64,000 bases of DNA from Dryocosmus kuriphilus (taxonomy: Eukaryota > Arthropoda > Insecta > Hymenoptera > Cynipidae), in assembly GCA_038277395.1 (NCBI GenBank), contig CM076195.1, forward strand, positions 24,452,327 through 24,516,326, written 5' to 3'. A program made the position numbers and the translations under genes. The notes under the pieces were generated by a model. The model saw nothing but the letters and a program-made list of their open reading frames with translations. It was not told the DNA's origin and searched no databases. Shown one piece after another: positions 22,981 to 32,589 of this stretch; within the stretch, counting starts at the first letter, position 1; every line of letters begins with the position of its first letter.

Positions 22981-25900
22981 CAGGTTGAATTTTGTAGCGG
23001 GATCTCGGACTATTGGGTAAAATATATTCTTTAATTTTTGTATCTCGTCGAAGTGTGAAGGTGCATCAGAAAGTTACAACCTACTGAAAAAATGATCGGA
23101 GGGGAAATATCGTTTGAGTACTGGGATACCTTGTATATCAATGGGCTAAACAAATTTTTCCTGAACTGTAGTCTTTTTCATTTCAAAAGAAAATCACGCC
23201 GCCATTTCTAAAAAACTAGAAACTCACTCAGAACAAAAAGGACAATAATAATATGTGAGAGGAGTGGAGATTTAGCCACCAGAATCATTTATTATTTTAC
23301 TATAAATAAGAATGGTTTTTCCATAATAAAACCTTTTTGAAAATTTTCTTTGAAAAATATGTAAATCGTTCTTCAAGTATCAAAAAATGGAAAAAAAAAA
23401 TTTTTCGTTACATGAAAGCAGGAAAATCATTTTTATACTACACTGAAACCACCCAGACACTGCGTAACTCATAGCAGCGCTGCGGCTACTTAGCGTGCGG
23501 CACACGTGATCTTATGACTTTCTATAACTCAACCAATTCTTTACATCCCATTTTGCTTCTCGGCTGATTTTGAAAGAGAAAAAATTCAACTTCTTTCTAC
23601 CTTACTCAATAAAATATTAAAAATTCCGCATTTTGAGAAAAACTCAAAAATGTTTTTTAAATGGTTCAATCGAGATAAAAGAAATTTTTAATTGAAAAAT
23701 AAGTATTTTTATTGTAAACCTCATTAAGCGATCTTTCCAAAACCCTAATTAAAAAGTAAAATCGATCAACTGTAGAAGGAGTTATCCATAATGTAAAATT
23801 GGCGGTCTGGATGAAACGTCGAAAATACGAACACCTGTATCTTGACATTGCGTGATGCAAGGTGCATTCCTTTTGTAGGATTTAAAAAGACCCAATAGTA
23901 CTACAATCTAGTGGAGTTTCAATAACATTAGCGACAAAAAATTTGTAGGCAGGTATACTTAGCAAATTTTACCCCATATGAACTTCACGCATTTTTTAAA
24001 TTTTCAGTTTATGTTACCAATAAGTGTGTCACATAATCTAGATGCCAACTTAATGTGCAAAAGAAAATTTTCACTGCTGCAGCATATTCTTACACGTAAA
24101 GTCTTTGATGTTGCAAAGTAACATTATCTGTATCATATTACTCAATTATTGCATTATGGCCTAAATATCAATTATTTTCCTAATTTGATTACTACAAACA
24201 TGGCTGAATTTAATGGGAAATCATACCTTATAAAAGCGACATATCAGGCATTGCAGTTCGACACGTTGAAGCGAGCAAGCGCAAGTTAGATCAAGTCACA
24301 CACATCTTTGACAATTGTTATAAGTGAGAAAAGTTTTCGGTAACTTTGTTAAGACGGATCCTTGATTGTAATACTAAACTAAGACTTTTTTTGTTTTGAA
24401 TCAAGTGGTTTGATTTACTTTAATCAGTGTCTCCTTTGTGATTCCAGTGAAGTTCAATTGAGTGAAATTAAAAGCTGTCCGTGCAACCACACTCTAGTAT
24501 GTTGCTCCAAGTACAAGCATTATAGAAGCTCATGTTACAACTACATTTACTATCAATGCAATTTACAAAGGTCCCTCTTAAATCGCTCCATACTTTTGAA
24601 AATTACTGGGCAAAAAAAAACATCACATAATAACACAGCATGATGAAGCTTAATTTACTGCCCGTAGACAAGTTTACATTTCCTTATGTACGAACATTCG
24701 CTTAAAAAATAACATTCGTGAAAAGATAAAAACTTATTTCTTCGTGTCACTCTGTAGTGTCTTGACTTTCAATGATGACATTTTAGAAATAAAAAATGCT
24801 AAACTATTTTCAAATAGTACATAAATACTTTTATATTTGAATTATACATAGTTAAACATAAATTTCAATACAATGGTAACAATTAACGCGTGTGAGGTCA
24901 AAGCGGAATACCATAGGTGAAGGGCCTGTTATTTCAGAAGTTTTTGCCTCTACCTGTAAAGGAGTAATGGAGCCTTTAAAAATTTCTCAAAGGTCGAACA
25001 TTTAAGAATACCAGCCTACTGTGACGTCGCACTAACATTTCCATCAATCAGGCTCCTACCAATATTAGAATAAATTTGAGCATTTCCATACTAAGCTATT
25101 ACTTTTTTGCAGTTTTTTGAGACTTTCTAAAAAAATTAAATCAAAATACAACTCTCTACTATTTAAATTACAAGACACGCCAGAGTGACGCAAAAACCAG
25201 GGTTTTCTCTTTTCACGAATATTTTTTTCCAAACGAATATTCGTGGATAAAAAAATGTAGACTTGCCTAACAGGCAATAAAGTTTGACTTATCATTTTAT
25301 AGCTGTAATGTTTTTTTGAGTAATATAGTTTTCAAAAATATTGAAGAGTTTCATAGCTTTTATAAAGTGAACCGGTAGTAGAAGAGGCCAGTCACGCTTT
25401 GTGCCTTCCATGCTTTATCTGCTTGTTTGCTTATCAATCTAAAAGTGTCACTCAATTACTGCCGTGAGGCCAATCTCATACCGTTCATAGGGAGGGGCAA
25501 GTGCGAGTGAGAAGCTAACAGATGGCGCATAAGAGCGTCTTTTTTGTATTAATGAATATGATCGGTATCAGATTCACCTTGCTGTATACAATCTTCTGAA
25601 AGATGTTTGAACCATCGAGGGTTATACTAGTGGCGCCACTGCGAGCCTACCTTTAACTTCTTCGTGAATTGCTCTCCTGATTCCCTCTTATAACTCATTA
25701 GTGAGATTGAGCCCCGTGTTTCTTCGGTTTTGTATTGGATGGCTAGGATTGTTATGTCATCATGTGCTCTCTGCAAAACGGAGGAACTGTGCTCCCCACA
25801 CGATAATCAAATTGACGCTGTGTGCCCTTGTCTGTTTCTTCCGTTCCGAAAAAGGGTACTGTTTAATCGCATAGCTTGACGTCTCTGGTAATATAAAAGA

Positions 25901-26327
25901 AAAAAAGGTTAATTTATACGCTCGTATGTCTGCGAAGAATTAGTTACAATCTAGAAATAATTCAAGTCAGTCGAGATTAAAAATGTCATAGTATATGACA
26001 TGTAAATTACTCTTAGTCTAGGGCCGAATAGAATTTTTGCACACACGTTACCACGTAAAAATATTCTTTAAAATAATTTTTAAAAATTGCATAATCTTGT
26101 TATTCGGTGAGACAAATTTTATTTTCATAGAGTAAAATTAGGTGCAATAAGAATGACTTTTTAATTAAAACAAAAAAATTAAATAACCTGAAGGTTACTT
26201 GCTGCATTAATTATATTAGGAATGGCCAACGCACGAGCAATGAGCCAACTGTCAATTGCTTCCTTTGTCATACCAGGTATACCATTCTCACCAGAACACT
26301 TGATTGCATTACTAAAAGAGCCTCGGT
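22981..26327. other. Long AT-rich stretch without recognisable genes
   Basis: ORFs here are short and lack motifs. A core-promoter-like site at 24229-24260 is listed separately. A short plus ORF near 25740-25876 (about 46 codons, MARIVMSSCALCKTEELC and following) is Cys-rich but too short to judge. Confidence 0.45.
24229..24260 (+). promoter_or_regulatory. TATA box plus initiator-like pair
   Basis: TATAAAAG at 24229 is followed 25 bp downstream by CAGTTCG (24254-24260), close to the arthropod initiator and at normal TATA-to-start spacing. An A/G-rich leader-like stretch follows (GAAGCGAGCAAGCGCAAG). No clear coding sequence follows within 500 bp, so the promoter may be relict or belong to an unrecognised element. 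Confidence 0.4.
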
Positions 26328-26400
26328 GGCTCAGGCGGTTAAATGCTCAGACTTCATGTTACAGGTCCGTGGTTCGATCTCTGAGCCGGTACCTCTGGAA
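26328..26400 (+). repeat. tRNA-like sequence (SINE head or tRNA relic)
   Basis: GGTGGCTCAGGCGGTTA resembles an A box and GGTTCGATCTC, 40 bases later, resembles a B box; the outer arms only partly pair. This is the layout of a tRNA-derived Pol III promoter. I do not assign an isotype. Confidence 0.45.
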
Positions 26401-26504
26401 ATTTTTCTATGTATTTTTACCGATGTTCTGGTGGATCGGATCCCACCTTAACCCTTTGAAGCATACATTTTTCTAATGATCGGACTTTTTATTAAATTTG
26501 GCAT

Positions 26505-26830
26505 AAACGAGTTTTTATGGTCGCTGATTACAAATCCGTTATCATATTTTCAAAATTCAAAATGGCGGACTCAAAATGGCGGCCTTCGAAATTAAAAACC
26601 GCGATAATATTGGCAAAAATGGATATTCGGAGGTTTTTGGGGTCGCTGATTATGAATTCGTTATCAGATTTTCATTTGTCAGAATTGCGGATTCAATATA
26701 ACGGATCAAAAGACTCAAAACTGATTTGATTTAAATAAAACATGGCACCCGCATGTTTTTGGAGTTGCTGATTTCCAATCCAAAATCCAAATTGAAAATT
26801 CAGAATGGCGGACTAAAAACTCAAAAATGA
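26505..26830 (+). repeat. Tandem repeat of about 121 bp, diverged
   Basis: The phrase GTCGCTGATTACAAATCCGT at about 26520 recurs as GTCGCTGATTATGAATTCGT at about 26642 and, weaker, as GTTGCTGATTTCCAATCCAA at about 26763. AAAATGGCGGAC-type words lie between. Confidence 0.7.
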
Positions 26831-26939
26831 ATATAAACTGCGAAAAAAGGCAAACGTAAAAGAAAGGTTTTACATGTAAAATTTGATTATGGAACTATAA
26901 TAATGGTGAGTAGATGTTTCTTGTCTGAATAAAATGAAA

Positions 26940-27862
26940 TTGGAGAATATTACAGATATAAGCAACTACTTCAAACCAAAAATTCCCTTTATTAAAAGCC
27001 TATAAACATACGTGTTTCCAACGTTACGAGCAGTTTATACAGCCCCCTCATCAGGGATCGTCACTGTTGATTTATCGATATAAAATTCCTTAACAATTTT
27101 AAGTTACAAATTTTGATAATCGGATCCTCATCCTTTTTGAAAAAAAGATAACGATAATGCTATATATATTATTACAGATATCAATAATTATAGCTCAATT
27201 TACAATGTTTATTTAAACTTATTTTGCAATAAATGAATTTTTTTTGATTCCTCACCTATCGTATTATTTTTAGAAAATTAAAAAAAAATTGAAACAATTC
27301 ATTACCTATATAGAACATAACATCACACAAAGAAATGTCACCACTAACTACGATACTGCTCTACTCACGCATGTAAAATCTCATGCTTTCTGTGGATCCT
27401 TTGGAGAATCTTTTACATTATGGAGCGGGACCACGAGTCTTTCGCTCTAAAAACGTTTTCAATAATTTCTCTACTTCAAAATGATTTTTATTTATTTATA
27501 AGTGTTTTCACGATTTGACATCATATGATTTCTAAAAAATACAATACATTAAATCAACAATGGAACTTTTAATCTTTGGTAAATATAAAATATATATTCA
27601 TAACCTAAAAACAGCAAACTAGGTACTATTTTTTTATTATTAGTCTAAATTTTTCACAGAATTTCCAGAAAGGATGAGAATCTAATTATCAAAATTTACA
27701 ACTTAAAACGGTTAAGGAATTTTATATTGATAAATCAACAATGACGATCCCTGATGAGGGGGCTGTATAAGCTCCGAAAAGTTGGACACAAGTATGTTTA
27801 TGGGCTTATATAATAAAGCGACTTTTTGGTCTGAAGTATTTGTTTCTATCTGCAATCTTCTC
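26940..27862. mobile_element. Inverted pair of Penelope-type termini
   Basis: The left arm (about 26950-27147) and right arm (about 27675-27862) are inverted copies, sharing TTAAGGAATTTTATAT, GATAAATCAACA and GACGATCCCTGATGAGGGGG. The CTGATGAG...GAAACGTTGG-like block is typical of the terminal repeats of Penelope-like elements. Between the arms, 27370-27530 is an inverted copy of 37555-37720 from the LTR retroelement's 3' interior. A degraded LTR-element fragment is therefore enclosed by Penelope ends. Confidence 0.6.
27746..27800 (+). ncRNA. Hammerhead-ribozyme-like core in Penelope terminus
   Basis: CTGATGA (27751) is followed by GGGGGC, a loop, GCTCC and GAAA (27776), which is the CUGANGA - stem II - GAAA arrangement of a hammerhead core. 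The inverted copy near 27052-27010 has CTGATGA but CGTAACG in place of CGAAACG. I could not form a convincing stem I. Hammerhead motifs are known from Penelope-like terminal repeats, so this is plausibly a decayed ribozyme. Confidence 0.4.
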
Positions 27863-28555
27863 CAATTATAAAACTAAAATTTTTGATGTAATATGTTAAT
27901 AAAATGACAGAATATCTTAAAATTTCCAAATCTTGAATCTATAAATAAATGTTTCGAAATGTTAAATGCAAATAAACGAATGTTTGAAGCGTTAAATACA
28001 AAAACGTGTTTAAGAATTACGAATAAAAAAGAAAATAATGCGTTTTCGACACTTGCAGACTTATCTTAATAAATATTAATTCAATAATTAACGACACTTC
28101 ATACAACCAAGGGTTGACCTTATCTGGGTATAAAAAATTATATAATTAAGTAATAAATAAGATATAAAACGCATAAAGTTCGGAAATAGTATTTTGACAA
28201 GAAAACTTACCAAATTATGTAGAACGATTCGTTATAAAAAAACATAATTGAAAAATGTAGTCAAATGTGTCAAAGTAGCAATGTCATGTTGGTCAAATTG
28301 AAAAAATTATAAAAAATTTTAAAACCTTAAAAAGATTATATTATCAGAAGTTAATCTTATATTACTGGTACTTAATCTGATAAATTTTTTATCAAAGATT
28401 AAAATTAAATGTGAAAGTTTGTATTTGGGAATTTTTTTGAGGTTAATAAGAAACTTCAGTAACAGATATCAAAATAGATGTCTATAGAATTGTCAGTGTT
28501 TGTTTTATCCTAGTCTAAAACGAAAACGTTTTTAAATTAACTTTGAAATAAAAAA
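27863..28555. other. Unassigned AT-rich sequence
   Basis: No ORF, repeat or RNA gene is recognised here. Confidence 0.45.
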
Positions 28556-28625
28556 TTCCTCTCTAGCTCCGCTGGGAATCTACAGATTGCCGATCTGGTG
28601 CTCTAACCCCTAAGCTATGGAGGGA
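28556..28625 (-). repeat. tRNA-like sequence, minus strand
   Basis: On the minus strand, TCCCTCCATAGCTTAGGGGT, TTAGAGCACCAGAT...ATCTG and GATTCCCAGC give acceptor-like, D-arm-like and anticodon-arm-like segments. The T-arm lacks the GGTTCGAATCC consensus, so this is probably a tRNA relic or SINE head and not a working tRNA. Confidence 0.4.
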
Positions 28626-28662
28626 ATCGAGATTCATTATTGCATTCAAAGCTAACACCGCA

Positions 28663-28737
<75 letters not shown>
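28663..28737 (+). repeat. 75-G homopolymer
   Basis: An unbroken run of 75 guanines follows TAACACCGCA. The polyglycine ORF across it is an artefact. Confidence 0.95.
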
Positions 28738-28739
<2 letters not shown>

Positions 28740-29242
28740 AGCGTAATGCCGTCGTCACTACTTTATCTTATACGAAATATCTAATACAATTAAGATCTAA
28801 ATTAAAATATAATAATTTGTGTAAAAAAAGTTCTTACTGTATAGGAAAATTTCCGTAATGAAAAAAACATTGAGTTGTAGAATTTGGGGGAGATTTTAAA
28901 TAAAGGTTTTGTTAAACAGAAGATTGGTGGCATCGATGAAATACATCTAGCCATCAGCGGTTGATTTAGTACTAGCGGTATAGAGACCAATGAAGCTAGA
29001 TGATGAAAAATACCAAAGCGTAGGAACAAATACAGTGTCGCACAAGAAAACTAAGAAAGAGGAAGCAGATTCAAAAAAGATAAAGCAGTCTCAAGATTAA
29101 AAAATTCAAGACATAATTGAAAAATTTATTTATAATAAATTATTTAAATTTTCTTTGTTAGTTTATCACATGGAATCTAATATCATATTGTAAGCAGAAT
29201 TGAAAATCTTTAATCGGTGATTTTAATTAATCTATTATCACC
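28738..29242 (-). other. Probable 3' flank of the Penelope-like element
   Basis: This lies directly after the stop of the GIY-YIG ORF on the minus strand. AT-rich, no ORF with motifs. No terminal repeat is recognisable. Confidence 0.4.
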
Positions 29243-30440
29243 TTATTTTTTAATATAAATCATTTCTACAAATAATCTTTTAAAGATATTAGGTTCTTTG
29301 TGAAGAATTTTAATATCATCCCACTTTATACAAGGTGAATCGCCATTATGTTTTGAAGTAATGTGTTTACTAATTTCTTTCTGATTCTTAATACAATGAT
29401 CTATGTTTCTAAAATGTTCATCTCTTCTTAGTCGTAAATGTCTTTTGGTTTCACCTACGTAAGGCTTCCCACATGTACAAGAAAGTTTGTAAACAGCGCT
29501 GCACTGATCAAGTTTCTCAAGAGGATCTTTTCCTAATTTAATGCTTTTGTCAAGTTTTGAGTTGATTCTAAAGACAGTTTTAATATTGAATTTAGTGACA
29601 AGTCTACGTATCTGTTGTGAAATACCTGAATAAAATTCAACAGAAATAAATTCTTTGGTGTTAATGATATTAATTTGATCATTCGAATTCTGAACAGAAT
29701 TTAATTTATTATTTTTCAAAAAGTCTTTGTTCAATAAATAATATTCCGGACAGTTGTTTTAAAAAAATTTTTTTAACAATCTTTAAGTTTTCTACATGAG
29801 ATGTTTTAGCATAGAGTAAAATAGCAGAATCTACTATATTTTTATTTACACCAATTTTTTTATGTAGTAAAAATTTAAAAGTCTACTTGAATAAGTATTT
29901 CATCTAAACCAGTTTTTTATAATGTTATTTGAATTATCTCTGATTATTTTTAAGTCAAGAAAGCTTATAAAATTATCAGATTCAATCTCATGAGTAAATT
30001 GGAGTCTGTATTATGAAAACTGTTAAAGGCGGAAATCGTATACTGAATTTTATGATTCGGAATTATCAAAAAAGTGTCATCCACATATCTAAAGTAAAGA
30101 TGAATTTTATAACCTATTTTTTTTTTATTTCAATTTCTGAAGGACGTGAAACGAAATCTACAAAAATACCTAAAAAAGGAGAACCCACGGGTGTCCCAAA
30201 TTTCTGTTTACAATATGAACTATCAAATTTAAAAAATGTGGTTCCATGAGTAGAGAAATTCCATGCTTGAAACCATCTAATGTAATTTTCGTACATTTTT
30301 TATGTAAATCCATATGCTATCAATACTTTTTAAGGCCAAATCTAAGGGTACGTTTGTAAAAAGAGATGAAACATCCAAAGACATAAGAATGTGGTTATCT
30401 GATATTTTTTCTTTTATAATAGTTTCTTCAAAAGAAATGG
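29243..30440 (-). pseudogene. Penelope-like element: RT C-terminal part and GIY-YIG endonuclease
   Basis: Reading down the minus strand, about 30400-30350 gives ILMSLDVSSLFTNVPLDLAL (RT motif A with its catalytic Asp). Then 30240-30150 gives QKFGTPVGSPFLGIFVDFV (the following RT motif), in a shifted frame. The last ORF (29734-29243, 163 aa) is the GIY-YIG nuclease: VYK at residues 81-83, PYVGETKRHLRLR at 91-103, and a C-terminal Glu near 155. Cys78, Cys86 and Cys88 may belong to the zinc-binding linker of these elements. RT plus GIY-YIG defines Penelope-like retroelements. The upstream RT part continues beyond the inserted foldback at 35009-35178. Confidence 0.85.
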
Positions 30441-30448
30441 AATTTTTT
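30441..30448 (+). repeat. Left 8-bp target duplication AATTTTTT
   Basis: Identical to 35001-35008, immediately flanking the foldback termini. Confidence 0.85.
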
Positions 30449-31160
30449 ACGACCCTGAAGTTTGCTATAGATATGGATTTGAGATTTACACCAAAAATTG
30501 CAGCAAAACTAAGAGCCCGATCGAAAAACCAAAAACACCGTTGGATTCGTCTCCAAAATGCCCAGGGGGCACTTTTTTTTTTTTTTTTTAAAATAATTTT
30601 TTAAGCAATTGCAGCGTTTTTTAATGTTTCACCAAAAATTACGGGCAAACTAAAAGTCCAATTGAAAAACCGAAAACAGCTTTGGACTCGTCTCCAAAAT
30701 GCCCAGAGGTGACTTTTTTTTAAAAAAACAATTGTTTAAACAAATAAATTGTTAATAACAATTTTTTTTACAACAATTTATACGATAATGCAAATTTTCG
30801 ATTCTATATCATACTCGGTGGGTAAAAAAGTTTCTGCTCCGAAGTTGCAAAGTGACAAAAACGTATTGATAACAATCTTATCATGTCCCCTAAGTGACGC
30901 CACACCCATATACGTGGCCAGATATGGATTTGAGATTTACACCAAAAATTGCAGCAAAACTAAGAGTCCGATCGAAAAACCAAGAACAGCTTTGGATTCG
31001 TCTCCAAATGCCCAGAGGGGACTTTTTTTTTTTTTTTAAACAATTTTTTAAACAATTGCAGCGTTTTTTAATATTTCACCAAAAATTACGGGCAAACTAA
31101 AAGTCCAATTGAAAAACCGAAAATAGCTTTGGACTCTTCTCCAAAATGCCCAGAGGTGAC

Positions 31161-31191
<31 letters not shown>

Positions 31192-31640
31192 TTTATTTTT
31201 TACAACAATTTGTACGATAATGCAAACTTTCGATTCTATATCATACTCGGTGGGTAAAAAAGTTTCTGCTCCTAAGTTGCAAAGTGACAAAAACGTATTG
31301 ATAACAATCTTATCATGTCCCCTAAGTGACGCTACATCCATATACGTGGCCAGATATGGATTTGAGATTTACACCAAAAATTGCAGCAAAACTAAGAGTC
31401 CGATCGAAAAACCAAAAACACCGTTGGATTCGTCTCCAAAATGCCCAGAGGGGACTTTTTTGTTTTTTTTTAAACAATTTTTTAAATAATTGCAGCGTTT
31501 TTTAATGTTTCACCAAAAATTACGGTCAAACTAAAAGTCCAATTGAAAAACCGAAAAATAGCTTTGGACTCGTCTCCAAAATGCCCAGAGGGTACTTTTT
31601 TGTTTTTTTTTTTAAACAATTTTTTAAACAATTTCAAATG
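30449..31640 (+). repeat. Left arm: forward tandem units of about 445 bp
   Basis: AGATATGGATTTGAGATTTA recurs at about 30471, 30922 and 31356. Each unit contains TTGGATTCGTCTCCAAAATG, a T-run, TTTCACCAAAAATTACGG and TCATACTCGGTGGGTAAAAA. ORFs across these units (for example 31220-31489) are repeat artefacts. Confidence 0.9.
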
Positions 31641-32257
31641 CACGGGTGGGAGTTATGTTTTTGTTTTGTCTTTTAAAAATTTTTTGTCCTATCTAATATA
31701 TTTACATGTGTTTCATGCTGATATTGAGCAAAAGCAGTTATATGTTTTGGATCCGAAGCAAACTCCGACGTATCCAGGAGATCTCTACAAAGACAATTTT
31801 CAGGTATTTTGCAATAAAATGCACCAATCCGAAACTACCTGGATATTAGACCAAATGCAATTTCCAAGACAAAGTGATGGGTACAATTGCGGTATATTTG
31901 TACTTCACTTTATTCGGTCCTTCTTGCAAAACGCTTCTTCGACTGCCATTCCCTCCTTTAACGAAAGTGGTTTTCGGGAAACTTTTCGTCGAGAGTGTTT
32001 GAGCAGATCACTCAGCGTGGAAGACCGATGTCTTGTTTGTTGCCACGAAAACAACAAGAAGCCAAAGTCTTCGATTAATTGCATTTCTTGTAGAAGGAAA
32101 GTTCACAAGAATTGTATATTCTTACCTAAGCATCAACTAGAAACTTATAGAGTGTGAATGGTGCTTAAATTTCAAATGTGGTATCAAAACCTGTTGCAAA
32201 GATTGGCATACACCACATGGACATACTCAACGGCAAAAAGGACAAAGACTTACATAA
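31640..32257 (+). CDS. Ulp1/C48-type cysteine protease with zinc finger, fragment
   Basis: The frame is open from 31543 to 32157; its first 33 residues are repeat-arm sequence. The catalytic part has LYVLDPKQT (Asp at ORF residue 70) and FPRQSDGYNCGIFVLHFIRS (Gln110, Cys116, spacing Q-x5-C), matching SUMO/NEDD8-type C48 proteases. The catalytic His expected before the LYVLDP strand is not clear. It may sit in a separate upstream exon or be lost. A zinc-finger-like segment follows (CLVC at 163-166, then NCISCRRKVHKNC). After the stop at 32157 another frame continues it (ECEWCLNFKCGIKTCCKDWH, stop at 32257), so the PHD/RING-like finger is interrupted by a frameshift. Ulp1 domains are carried by several eukaryotic DNA transposons and LINEs. 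Confidence 0.7.
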
Positions 32258-32479
32258 ATAATTAAATCGCATGAAACTACTGTAAATATATTAGATAAGA
32301 CAAAAAATTGAAAAAAAAATAAAAAATCGTTACTCTTATGCATGATTATTAAGTTCCTAAAAGGTGAAAGAAGCACGAACTAAGTAGTTACAAATTTATT
32401 ACACAAAAAAAAATTTTTAAAAGTTTGGAAAAAAAATTTATGCATGAATATTCAGCTCCTTACAAATGGTATTGTATCA

Positions 32480-32502
32480 CCCCCCCCCCCCCCCCCCCCC
32501 CC
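32480..32502 (+). repeat. 23-C homopolymer
   Basis: An unbroken run of 23 cytosines followed by GCGGAC, near the centre of the foldback. Confidence 0.95.
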
Positions 32503-32589
32503 GCGGACTAAAGGACAGTTTTTTTTGCAGGGTGAGATGCAAAATTAGTTACTTCCACGTAGTGCATCTTAGAAACCCCAATGAAATTG

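Noticed and set aside
28556..28625. Functional tRNA gene on the minus strand
   Set aside because: The T-arm consensus is missing and the anticodon loop is irregular; kept only as tRNA-like.
28640..28858. ORF with a long polyglycine run
   Set aside because: It is only the translation of the 75-G homopolymer.
30314..31489. Several ORFs of about 90 aa sharing the same protein words
   Set aside because: They are translations of the 445-bp tandem units of the foldback arms.
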